5,351 bases of DNA from Deltaproteobacteria bacterium (GCA_011051925.1 DRKE01000129.1:1-5351); one strand, 5' to 3'; positions 1 through 5,333 are shown, counted from the first letter of the stretch. Made by a program: numbers and translations. Notes: a model not told the origin generated them from the letters alone.

Positions 1-441
1 GGGGGGAAGGGCCTCGGTCACCGCCGTGATCTCGGACGCATTGAAGAAATAGGAGATCTCGAGCCGTGCCGTCTCGGGTGCATCCGAGCCATGGGTCGCA
101 TTCCGCTCGACGTCCGTACCGAAATCTCCGCGCAGGGTTCCAGCGGGCGCCTCCTTCGAATTCGTGGGCCCCATCAGGTCACGCCACTTCCTGATCGCAC
201 CCTCCCCTTCGAGCACGAGGGCGACGACGGGACCGGAGGTCATGAATCGGACGAGATCGCCGAAGAAGGGCCGCTCCTTGTGGACGGCGTAGAAGCCCCG
301 CGCCAATCGCTCGGTCAACTGCATCTTCTTCATCGCGATGATCTCGAGACCCGACTCCTCGATACGGGCCAGGATCCGACCCGCCACCTTCTTCTCGACG
401 GCATCGGGCTTGATGATTGCGAAAGTGCGCTCTACCGCCAT
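1..441 (-). CDS. ndk: Nucleoside diphosphate kinase, 3' end cut off by window
   Basis: Transfers the gamma-phosphate from ATP to NDPs through a phosphohistidine, balancing the (d)NTP pools in the cytoplasm. The reading frame gives 147 codons from ATG at 441 with no stop before the window edge. It starts MAVERTFAIIKPDAVEKK and aligns residue for residue with the E. coli enzyme as I remember it. The whole active site is present: Lys11, Tyr51, Phe59, Arg87, Thr93, Arg104, Asn114 and the catalytic His117 in NATHGSD. The start is supported by GAGGAG eight bases upstream. Family members usually end near residue 137-143. This one is still open at 147, so it carries a slightly longer tail, or the stop lies just outside. 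It is co-directional with the oxidoreductase gene upstream, separated by 148 nt. The identification is firm; only the C-terminus is unseen. Confidence 0.97.
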   Translation of the reverse strand, partial: MAVERTFAIIKPDAVEKKVAGRILARIEESGLEIIAMKKMQLTERLARGFYAVHKERPFFGDLVRFMTSGPVVALVLEGEGAIRKWRDLMGPTNSKEAPAGTLRGDFGTDVERNATHGSDAPETARLEISYFFNASEITAVTEALPP

Positions 442-449
442 GGCGGGGT

Positions 450-455
450 CTCCTC
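450..455 (-). promoter_or_regulatory. Ribosome binding site of ndk
   Basis: On the minus strand GAGGAG lies eight bases before the ATG at 441. This is a strong Shine-Dalgarno match and fixes the ndk start. Confidence 0.8.
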
Positions 456-462
456 GATTGGG

Positions 463-485
463 TCCGGAGACCTTGCGACTCCGGA
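463..485 (-). repeat. Perfect 7-bp inverted repeat in the ndk leader
   Basis: The arms TCCGGAG (463-469) and CTCCGGA (479-485) are separated by nine bases. On the ndk transcript this would be a stem-loop ending just upstream of the ribosome binding site, whose first base is 455. No T-run follows, so it is not a classical terminator. It could affect translation or mRNA stability, or be a protein-binding dyad. The pairing is seen directly; any role is inferred. Confidence 0.4.
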
Positions 486-513
486 TGGAAGATTGGATTC
501 GTTTCGTCGGACG

Positions 514-535
514 CGATCGGCACGACGCCCGATCG
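514..535 (-). repeat. Perfect 7-bp inverted repeat between qor-like gene and ndk
   Basis: The arms CGATCGG (514-520) and CCGATCG (529-535) are separated by eight bases. An alternative six-base stem, GCACGA (520-525) with TCGTGC (533-538), overlaps it, so the two folds exclude each other. It lies 55 to 76 nt past the oxidoreductase stop codon. It could be a factor-independent hairpin or a transcript-end protector, but no T-tract follows on the minus strand. I recognised no confident ndk promoter in this gap. Confidence 0.35.
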
Positions 536-589
536 TGCGGCGGCGTAGCGTAGCGGATCGTTCCTTCTTCGCCGCTCGGAAGCCCGGAT

Positions 590-1585
590 CTACGTTTCGC
601 GAACGCGCAGCACGAGCTTTCCGAAATGGCTGCTCGCCTTCATCATGCGGTGCGCCTCGGGTGCATCTTCCAGGGGAAAGACGCGATGAAGGACGGGCCG
701 GATCCGCCCGGCCCCGAAATCCTTTCCGAAACGGGCGAGGAAGGCTTCCACGATCTCGGCCTTCTGGGCGTCCGAGCGCGTCCGAAGCGTCGATCCGATG
801 ACCCGCAGTCTCCGCATCAGGAGGGTCGCGAGCGAGATCTCCGCCTTCGCCCCGCCCATCAGGCCGATCAACACGAGGGCACCGTCCATCGCGAGTGCCT
901 TCAGGTTCTTCTCGAGATAGGGGGCCCCGATCGAGTCGAGAACGACGTCCACACCGCGACCTTTCGTCGCCGCCAACGCGATTTCGACCCAATCCTCTTC
1001 ACGATAGTTCGCGACCGCATCGGCCCCGAGCGCCAGGCAGCGACGGCATTTCTCGCTGCTGCCCGCCGTGGCGATGACCCGACCGCCAGCACGCTTCACG
1101 AGATCGATCGTCGTCGTCCCGATTCCGCTTCCCCCACCATGGACGAGCACGGAGCCCCCTTCCGGAAGTCCCCCGAGCAGGAAGACGTTCAGGAAGACCG
1201 TCAAGAGGGTCTCCGCCAGCCCCCCACCCTCTTCGAAGGAAAGGGAATCGGGCAGGCGGATCACCGAGCCCGCATCGGCGACGACCTCCTCCGCATAGCC
1301 CCCCCCGGAGAGCAGCGCCATGACCCGGTCGCCGGGCGCGAATTCCCGGACGTCGGGAGCCACTTCCGCGATCTCTCCGGCACATTCGAGACCCAGGATC
1401 GGCGAAGCGCCCGGAGGCGGGGGATAGAGGCCCTGCCGTTGCAGCAGGTCCGCGCGGTTCACGCCCGCCGCGAAATTGCGGATCCGGACGCTTCCGGGAC
1501 GAAGTTCCGGCACCTCGACCTCGCCGAGTCGCATGCATTCTTCGTCACCGGGTTCGTCGATCAGGATGGCTTTCATGGTGCGCAT
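590..1585 (-). CDS. NAD(P)H:quinone oxidoreductase, PIG3-type MDR family
   Basis: Zinc-free medium-chain dehydrogenase/reductase that reduces quinones or related electrophiles with NAD(P)H in the cytosol. The 331 residues match the usual length of the TP53I3/PIG3 quinone oxidoreductase family. The GroES-like half carries the family signature NRADLLQRQGLYPPPPG (residues 43-59) followed by LGLECAG (64-70). The Rossmann half has the glycine-rich loop VHGGGSGIGTT (148-158) and TAGSSEKC (173-180), where PIG3 proteins bind the adenosine phosphate, so NADPH is the likely cofactor. The tail HFGKLVLRV is typical. Two start codons lie close together (1585 and 1576) and neither has a Shine-Dalgarno site. 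I chose 1585 because a TATGAT box sits exactly where a leaderless transcript beginning at that ATG would need it. The family assignment is very sure; the substrate is not known. Confidence 0.93.
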   Translation of the reverse strand: MRTMKAILIDEPGDEECMRLGEVEVPELRPGSVRIRNFAAGVNRADLLQRQGLYPPPPGASPILGLECAGEIAEVAPDVREFAPGDRVMALLSGGGYAEEVVADAGSVIRLPDSLSFEEGGGLAETLLTVFLNVFLLGGLPEGGSVLVHGGGSGIGTTTIDLVKRAGGRVIATAGSSEKCRRCLALGADAVANYREEDWVEIALAATKGRGVDVVLDSIGAPYLEKNLKALAMDGALVLIGLMGGAKAEISLATLLMRRLRVIGSTLRTRSDAQKAEIVEAFLARFGKDFGAGRIRPVLHRVFPLEDAPEAHRMMKASSHFGKLVLRVRET

Positions 1586-1591
1586 GCCCGG

Positions 1592-1621
1592 ATCATAGTC
1601 CAGGCGACGGCACCCACGGAA
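1592..1621 (-). promoter_or_regulatory. Probable promoter of the quinone oxidoreductase gene, leaderless
   Basis: On the minus strand TATGAT (1597-1592, five of six bases of the sigma70 -10 consensus) lies six bases before the A of the ATG at 1585. A poor -35-like TTCCGT (1621-1616) sits 18 bases further upstream. This spacing puts the transcription start at or next to the initiation codon and explains the missing ribosome binding site. The -10 match is good and the -35 is weak. Confidence 0.5.
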
Positions 1622-1799
1622 GCGGACGCGACGCGGAGACCCGCGCGGCCCTCATGAGGGGGAAGATGGAGGAAATCGCAGCGGCCTTCCGCAGGAAGGC
1701 CTTCCGGCCGGGTTCCACGAAGCTGCCGCCGACATCGACGAACGCCTGGCCGGGTTCCGGGACGGCGATGCCTCCGACCTCGAGGAGATCCTCGAGCAT
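1593..1799 (-). CDS. Doubtful small ORF between lipoprotein and oxidoreductase genes
   Basis: A 68-codon frame starts MLEDLLEVGGIAVPEPG and is followed by AFVDVGGSFVEPGRKAFL. Its composition is more protein-like (hydrophobic and acidic residues spread evenly) than the Arg/Ser/Pro-rich shadows opposite it. Third positions are mostly G or C for about the first 50 codons. It lies in the same frame as the lipoprotein gene, 13 codons past that gene's TAG stop, so the frame is open for 82 codons after the stop. Against it: no Shine-Dalgarno site before the ATG, no recognised family, and two strong dyads within it that would suit a regulatory gap. The opposite-strand frame shares the same wobble positions, so the GC bias is not decisive. 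It could be a real small gene, a decayed 3' extension, or chance. Confidence 0.22.
   Translation of the reverse strand: MLEDLLEVGGIAVPEPGQAFVDVGGSFVEPGRKAFLRKAAAISSIFPLMRAARVSASRPLPWVPSPGL
1683..1701 (-). terminator. Strong hairpin, possible terminator of the lipoprotein transcript
   Basis: GGCCTTCC (1683-1690) and GGAAGGCC (1694-1701) form a perfect eight-base stem with a three-base loop, in the gap between the lipoprotein and oxidoreductase genes. On the minus strand it is followed by a pyrimidine-rich stretch (GATTTCCTCC) rather than a clean T-run, so termination is only possible. It also lies within the doubtful small ORF. Confidence 0.35.
1779..1796. repeat. 18-bp near-perfect palindrome
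   Basis: CTCGAGGA (1779-1786) and TCCTCGAG (1789-1796) are exact reverse complements with a two-base centre. It lies 43 nt past the lipoprotein stop and about 190 nt upstream of the oxidoreductase start, and its right edge touches the ATG of the doubtful small ORF. If that ORF is real, it encodes LEDLLE. If not, the length and symmetry suit a dimeric regulator's operator. Confidence 0.35.
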
Positions 1800-1838
1800 C
1801 GGCGCCCGGGCGATCGACCGGAAACCCGATCCCGCAGC

Positions 1839-2546
1839 CTATTCGGACGACTCGGAACCAGCCGACTGCCCGGCATGGATCAGCTTGCCCTCGCACCCCG
1901 GTCGCGGCTCCGACGGCACCGCCGTCGCCTTGCGCAGGGCCGTGATGATGTCGATGTCCTCGATCATCCGGTCGAAGCTCCGGGCGATCTGCTCCTGCCG
2001 ACTGGTCCCATCGGCTTCCCGCTCGATCTGCTCCTGCGCGGCATAGCGAAGCAGCGACTGGTCGCTCATCGAGTCGCGGTACTCGATCACCAGGGTCATC
2101 TGGCCGAGCACATCCGCCTTGGACGAGCGTGCCAGCTCGACGTTGACGAATCCCGCCCCGACCTTGATCACGCAGTCGCCCACCTCGTCGACGACGGGGA
2201 CATTCGCCTCCTCGGCCGCATCCAGGATCGCCTGTTCCAGGGAAACGAGATACACCTCTTCATCCGCCGGATCGAGGCGCGCCGACCGTCTTCGATAGTT
2301 GACGAAGGAGGGGGCGATCGCGATCGCGTCATACCCTCCGATCCCGTGATCGGGTCGGAGGAAGAGGATGCCCGGCGAATCCGTTTCGACCCGGACCAGA
2401 CCGTCGACCGTCTTCGTCACGGGCTGCGACTCCCCCGCACCACCCGCCTTCGGAGCCCCTCCCGTCGTGCCACAACCCAGACAGAAGAGCACGGCGATGG
2501 TCGACGCGCCCACTCGGGCGACGGTCCTTCCGAATCGATCTCTCAT
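1839..2546 (-). CDS. Putative DUF3313-like outer-membrane lipoprotein
   Basis: A 235-residue protein with a Type II signal peptide. A basic start, MRDRFGRTVARVG, is followed by a hydrophobic run and the lipobox CLGC, with acylated Cys25; the Cys at -3 is unusual. A Gly/Pro-rich linker follows. The mature domain begins near LFLRP (61-65), with YDAIAIAPSFVNY (72-84), an acidic helix, then NVPVVDEVGDCVIKVGAGF (115-133) and QMTLVIEYRDS (149-159). The pattern Y..i.I.Pv, then VvDepG.dvl.V.a, then a substrate-like strand resembles DUF3313 lipoproteins, whose function is unknown. An upstream ATG at 2567 would add seven residues. I prefer 2546 because AGGGAG lies nine bases before it and the signal peptide then begins normally. 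It is transcribed divergently from the DUF1214 gene. The lipoprotein call is firm; the family is from memory of its pattern only. Confidence 0.8.
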   Translation of the reverse strand: MRDRFGRTVARVGASTIAVLFCLGCGTTGGAPKAGGAGESQPVTKTVDGLVRVETDSPGILFLRPDHGIGGYDAIAIAPSFVNYRRRSARLDPADEEVYLVSLEQAILDAAEEANVPVVDEVGDCVIKVGAGFVNVELARSSKADVLGQMTLVIEYRDSMSDQSLLRYAAQEQIEREADGTSRQEQIARSFDRMIEDIDIITALRKATAVPSEPRPGCEGKLIHAGQSAGSESSE

Positions 2547-2555
2547 GGCAGCGAT

Positions 2556-2561
2556 CTCCCT
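2556..2561 (-). promoter_or_regulatory. Ribosome binding site of the lipoprotein gene
   Basis: On the minus strand AGGGAG lies nine bases before the ATG at 2546. The competing ATG at 2567 has only a weak ACGGG upstream, so this site decides the start. Confidence 0.55.
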
Positions 2562-2725
2562 GGTCATGCACCCGTGGCGGAGCCATGCAACAGGAACACC
2601 GGGCGGAGATCTGCCCCGGAATCACGCGGCACGGGCTTGGACGAAGTCGTCATCCCGAGGCGTTCCCGAGCCTCCCCGGATGGGATCCGGCCCGGAGAAC
2701 GACCGACGGCGGTGATCCTCTCCCG

Positions 2726-2755
2726 ACCATATCACACGGCTTCAGAACCACTCAA
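2726..2755 (-). promoter_or_regulatory. Candidate promoter of the lipoprotein gene
   Basis: On the minus strand TTGAGT (2755-2750) and TATGGT (2731-2726) are separated by 18 bases, with four of six consensus bases in each box. It lies in the AT-richer patch of the divergent region. The predicted start near 2718 would give a leader of about 170 nt, which is long, so another promoter closer to the gene is possible. Confidence 0.35.
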
Positions 2756-2791
2756 GCAGTTTGCAGCGCGCGGATCGGATAGTGTATCGCC

Positions 2792-2813
2792 TGGCCTACA
2801 GCAGATGGCCTAC
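2792..2813. repeat. 8-bp direct repeat upstream of the DUF1214 gene
   Basis: TGGCCTAC occurs at 2792-2799 and again at 2806-2813, 14 bases apart, just downstream of the weak -10 candidate and 60 to 80 nt before the DUF1214 start. It may be a pair of half-sites for a regulator. Chance is possible at this length. Confidence 0.25.
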
Positions 2814-2855
2814 GACCGAGAAGGGCCATCACCCCGACGAGCGTCGTCGAGAGAC

Positions 2856-2868
2856 GAGGAGAGCAGGA
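2856..2868 (+). promoter_or_regulatory. Ribosome binding site of the DUF1214 gene
   Basis: GAGGAG (2856-2861) is followed by AGGA (2865-2868), which lies five bases before the ATG at 2874. This supports 2874 over the in-frame ATG at 2805, which has no purine-rich site. Confidence 0.6.
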
Positions 2869-2873
2869 CCCCG

Positions 2874-4055
2874 ATGGATCGAGATGCCGAACGACTGCTA
2901 TCCGGTACCGCCTGGCGCGAGTGGTGCGATCGCCTGAAGGCGGCCGGGGATCGGATCCTCGAATCCGATTTTCCGGATGACGAGCGAACACGAACCGAGG
3001 GCTATCGGGCCCTGACCCGATTGCTCGGCTATGCGACCCGCCTCGAAATCGAAGCGGGGGATCCAGCCTATCCGGATTTCGTCCGATACGAGGAACCCCA
3101 CTCCCAATGGGGTGGCCCGAATCCCGACAACACCTACCTCCGTGCGGTCATCGATCCGAAACAGACGTACAGGATCTGGGCCGATGTCGATGGCCTGTTC
3201 CAGGCGATCTTCTGCCAGCACGAAGGCGACATGCAGCTCGAACAATACGGGGTCTACCACGAACGCGACCTCGATTCCTTCGAGATCGATGAAGACGGAT
3301 TCCTCGAATTGATCCTGTCCCCGGACGAGCACGAGGGCAACTGGATCCCCACGCATCCGGATGCCCGACTCTTCACGATCCGCATCTACCTCTCGGACTG
3401 GGAGAACCATACGTCCCCGACCTTCCACATCGAACGGGTCGGCGCGGAGGGCGAAGCACCACCGCCCCAGTCCGCGACCGATCTCGCCAGGGGGCTCGAC
3501 CGCGTGATCCACTGGGTCGAGAAATCGTCGACCTACTGGAATCGATACGCGCAGGACGGATACGAAAAAGCGACGCCGAACGTCCCCTCGCCCGCACGGC
3601 CCTGGCCCGGCGGCGCGGACAACATCGCCTATGGACGTTGCTTCTGGGATCTCGAGGAAGACGAAGCGCTTCTGCTGACCTGTGAAGTCCCGCTGGCCCA
3701 GTACTGGAACTTCACGATCCACACGATGACCTGGCTCGAAAGCGGCGACTTCGGCCGAAGACAGACGAGTCTCTCCGGCGATCAGGTCCACCTCGACGAG
3801 GACGGCCTGGTCCGCCTCGTGCTTTCAGCGCGAGATCCCGGAACGCCCAACTGGATCGATACGGAAGGCCGACCGAGAGGCCTTCTGGCCTATCGGTGGG
3901 TCTGGGCCGAGACGATGCCCACCCCCGTCGCCCGGCGGATGAAGGTCGACGAGATCCGCGAAGCGCTGCCCGGGGACCATCCGGTCGTCGCTCCGGAAGA
4001 GCGGCGTGAGCGGCTTTCGTTGAGACGCGAGGCCCTCAAGAACCGCTACGGATGA
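2874..4055 (+). CDS. Stand-alone DUF1214 domain protein
   Basis: A 393-residue soluble protein with no signal peptide or membrane segment. An N-terminal helical part (1-62) leads to DPAYPDFVRY (63-72) and GGPNPDNTYLRAVIDP (80-95), then YRIWADV (99-105). The C-terminal part has the DUF1214 pattern: FWDLEEDEALLL (257-268), PLAQYWNF (273-280), then DEDGLVRLVLSARDPGTPNW (308-327). DUF1214 often sits behind a DUF1254 domain in exported proteins. Here DUF1254 and the export signal are missing, as in a known cytosolic subfamily of about this length. No biochemical function is established for that subfamily, and I see no catalytic triad or metal site I would name. The protein is rich in Asp, Glu and Trp. 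The first 999 nt of the longer open frame, before 2874, are the mirror of the lipoprotein gene plus the gap and are not part of this gene. The family call is confident; the function is unknown. Confidence 0.88.
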   Translation: MDRDAERLLSGTAWREWCDRLKAAGDRILESDFPDDERTRTEGYRALTRLLGYATRLEIEAGDPAYPDFVRYEEPHSQWGGPNPDNTYLRAVIDPKQTYRIWADVDGLFQAIFCQHEGDMQLEQYGVYHERDLDSFEIDEDGFLELILSPDEHEGNWIPTHPDARLFTIRIYLSDWENHTSPTFHIERVGAEGEAPPPQSATDLARGLDRVIHWVEKSSTYWNRYAQDGYEKATPNVPSPARPWPGGADNIAYGRCFWDLEEDEALLLTCEVPLAQYWNFTIHTMTWLESGDFGRRQTSLSGDQVHLDEDGLVRLVLSARDPGTPNWIDTEGRPRGLLAYRWVWAETMPTPVARRMKVDEIREALPGDHPVVAPEERRERLSLRREALKNRYG

Positions 4056-4062
4056 TTCGTGT

Positions 4063-4091
4063 CCCGAAGTGACGCGCAGAGGACTTCCGGG
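4063..4091 (+). terminator. Imperfect stem-loop after the DUF1214 gene
   Basis: CCCGAAGT (4063-4070) pairs with ACTTCCGGG (4083-4091) with one bulged C, seven bases past the stop codon. No T-run follows, so termination is uncertain. A second short stem, CGGCG/CGCCG, lies at 4121-4133. The rest of the 146-nt gap shows nothing else except a GGAGGA at 4148-4153 that is too far from any in-frame start. Confidence 0.22.
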
Positions 4092-4201
4092 GTCGGACCG
4101 GCCCTTCCGGGAATCCGGCACGGCGTGACGCCGCTCACCCGGACCTCGGAGGAAAAGACCGATCCCCGTCTGCAGTGCTGAACCTGCCTCCTCCGAATGA
4201 A

Positions 4202-4648
4202 ATGCCCCGTGCCCGACGGATGACCTCCCTCATCATCGCGGTCCTGCCCCTCTCGCTCCTCGTGTTCGACCTCGCGAGCGCCGGAGGCGCCGCCGCTTTC
4301 GAGCCCGGGCGGGCGAACCCGTCCATGCGAGGCCCCGCACGAGCGCTGCGAGCCACGGGAATCGCCCATTTCGACCTGTCGGATCGCGTGCGAGCACGCC
4401 TCGAGTCGAGTTGTTCCGAAGACCCCACGATCAGCGATCGCCTCATCCGGTACCACGTCCGCTCGCGAGGACCCGGCAGGCGAACCCACGCGTCGGTCGA
4501 GAATCGGATCGCCCTCACACGCTCGCTCTCCGATCGGATCGAGATCGGCGTCGTCTGGGGCATGCGGAGTTCGCTGGCCGATGTCGCCCTCTTCGATTTC
4601 GACATCGATCGACATACCGTCGAAGCGATGATCCGGATCGTCCGCTGA
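4202..4648 (+). CDS. Small exported protein of unknown function
   Basis: A 148-residue frame begins MPRARRMTSL, then the hydrophobic run IIAVLPLSLLVF, then DLASAGGAAAF. This is a standard Sec signal peptide with cleavage likely after ASA or AAA (near residues 27-32). The mature part is basic and alternates polar and apolar residues. Its end, from NRIALTRSLSDRIEIGVVWG (101-120) to FDFDIDRHTVEAMIRIVR (131-148), resembles the last hairpin of outer-membrane beta-barrels, where an Asn/Ser-rich turn and an aromatic FDYDRH-like segment precede a final strand. Here the terminal residue is Arg rather than the usual Phe or Trp, and the protein is too short for a normal monomeric barrel. Other starts are GTG 4175 and ATG 4220; none has a good ribosome binding site, and 4202 gives the best signal peptide. 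Codon third positions are strongly GC-biased. I do not recognise the family. Confidence 0.6.
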   Translation: MPRARRMTSLIIAVLPLSLLVFDLASAGGAAAFEPGRANPSMRGPARALRATGIAHFDLSDRVRARLESSCSEDPTISDRLIRYHVRSRGPGRRTHASVENRIALTRSLSDRIEIGVVWGMRSSLADVALFDFDIDRHTVEAMIRIVR

Positions 4649-4733
4649 GGCGAGATCGCGGGTCCGGAGGACGGCAGCGCGCCCGCCGAACGAGCCCGGT
4701 CCCGCTACCCACGACGCCACACCGATCCGGATC
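4630..4733. repeat. Two copies of the palindrome GATCCGGATC
   Basis: The exact 10-base palindrome lies at 4630-4639 (inside the end of the exported-protein gene) and at 4724-4733, 12 bases before the -35-like box of the marR-type gene. The copies are 94 bases apart, close to nine helical turns. The pair could be operators for the adjacent MarR-type dimer, but GATC is very common here and one copy is coding. Confidence 0.3.
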
Positions 4734-4745
4734 CGAACTCCCTGC

Positions 4746-4775
4746 TTGCACGGAAGGAAGTCCCGGGCCTACCCT
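4746..4775 (+). promoter_or_regulatory. Candidate promoter of the marR-type gene
   Basis: TTGCAC (4746-4751), 18 bases, then TACCCT (4770-4775). Each box keeps three bases of the sigma70 consensus, including the important TTG and TA...T positions, in an otherwise very GC-rich stretch. The predicted start near 4782 gives a leader of about 42 nt to the ATG at 4824. The rest of the 175-nt gap holds no gene or clear terminator. Confidence 0.4.
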
Positions 4776-4813
4776 GCTGCCGGCGATGGATGCGCTTCGC
4801 GCCCCTTCGGACC

Positions 4814-4817
4814 GGAG
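4814..4817 (+). promoter_or_regulatory. Ribosome binding site of the marR-type gene
   Basis: GGAG lies six bases before the ATG at 4824. The open frame reaches back to 4746, but that part is low-complexity and overlaps the candidate promoter, so 4824 is the start. Confidence 0.6.
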
Positions 4818-4823
4818 CTGGCC

Positions 4824-5333
4824 ATGAACTGGATCGACGAGATGGCCCGGAGCTTCGCGCGGGAACCGACCGACTTCGACGCTTCGGCCCTGCCCCCCCT
4901 GCTCCGCCTGGCTCGGCTCGGATCCCTGGTCGATTCGCTTCAACAGGAACTCCTCCGTCCGCTCGAGATCTCGCCGAGCGGGTTTGCCATCCTGGCAGCC
5001 CTCGTGCTGGCCGGACGTCCCCATTCCCTCAGCCCGGGCGGACTCTCGGAACGCCTCGGCCTCTCCTCTGGAGGCACGACGAAGATCCTGAAAGGACTCG
5101 AAGGGGCAGGACTCATCGAACGACACGCGGATCCCGAAGATGGGCGGAGCCGCCGGGTCGTGCTGACCGAACGCGGTCGGGCCCGTCATGACCGGGCCCT
5201 GCGGATCCTCGCCATGGCGTCGGATCGACTCCTGGCCTCCCTCTCGAGGCGACGGAGACGGGAGATCGACGAAGTCCTGGACCCGCTCGTCGACATCCTG
5301 GAAGCGCAGCTCGACGGAGAGGACGAGGGGTGA
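4824..5333 (+). CDS. MarR-family transcriptional regulator
   Basis: A 169-residue winged-helix regulator that should bind DNA as a dimer and release it when a small phenolic or lipophilic ligand, or oxidation, changes its shape. N-terminal dimerisation helices (24-46) precede ISPSGFAILAALVLAG (49-64). The helix-turn-helix follows: LSPGGLSERLGLSSGGTTKI (69-88), with the recognition helix continuing to LEGAGLIER (92-100). The wing is DPEDGRSRRVVLTERGR (103-119), with the conserved Asp106-Gly-Arg108 turn of the family. The last part (121-165) is the C-terminal dimerisation helix pair, including an arginine run SRRRRRE. It has no cysteine, so a thiol redox switch is unlikely. It has its own candidate promoter and an upstream palindrome, which suits autoregulation. 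Its targets could be the upstream plus-strand genes or the next gene outside the window; neither is shown. Confidence 0.9.
   Translation: MNWIDEMARSFAREPTDFDASALPPLLRLARLGSLVDSLQQELLRPLEISPSGFAILAALVLAGRPHSLSPGGLSERLGLSSGGTTKILKGLEGAGLIERHADPEDGRSRRVVLTERGRARHDRALRILAMASDRLLASLSRRRRREIDEVLDPLVDILEAQLDGEDEG

Larger units (their letters stand above)
2547..2873. other. Divergent intergenic region
   Basis: This 327-nt region separates the start codons of the lipoprotein and DUF1214 genes and should hold both promoters. The part from about 2726 to 2790 is visibly richer in A and T than its surroundings. For the DUF1214 gene the best I can find is TTGCAG (2761-2766), 18 bases, then TATCGC (2785-2790), with three of six bases in each box, which is weak. 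A short hairpin CCGGA/TCCGG lies at 2676-2690. Reading frames that cross the region are Arg/Ser/Pro-rich and look non-coding. Confidence 0.6.

Noticed and set aside
626..1657. 343-codon plus-strand frame opposite the oxidoreductase gene
   Set aside because: It is the mirror frame of a clearly identified PIG3-family gene, with the same codon register and a biased Arg/Asp-rich composition.
2314..2327. Two overlapping GCGATCGC palindromes resembling HIP1 sites
   Set aside because: They encode AIAIA in the lipoprotein gene and fit the general GATC and CGATCG excess. No other GCGATCGC copy was noticed while counting GATC sites.
1875..2873. In-frame upstream extension of the DUF1214 gene, giving a 726-codon frame
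   Set aside because: It reads exactly codon-against-codon over the lipoprotein gene and then the intergenic region. The translation is Arg/Ser/Pro-rich, and a good ribosome binding site marks the start at 2874.
2898..3791. 297-codon open frame antisense to the DUF1214 gene
   Set aside because: It is in exact codon register with the DUF1214 gene. Such frames stay open because TTA, CTA and TCA codons are rare in GC-rich genes. No domain or signal is recognisable.
4175..4201. GTG start for the exported protein at 4175
   Set aside because: It would put a Pro-rich stretch before the basic region of the signal peptide, and the nearest GGAGGA is 21 bases away, too far.
4046..4720. Minus-strand frames of 224 and 156 codons opposite the exported-protein gene
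   Set aside because: Composition is Arg/Gly/Ser-rich without a family match. The plus strand has a proper signal peptide and consistent codon bias.
4746..4823. Longer N-terminus of the MarR-type protein from 4746
   Set aside because: The extra 26 codons overlap the candidate promoter and read as low-complexity sequence. A ribosome binding site fits 4824.
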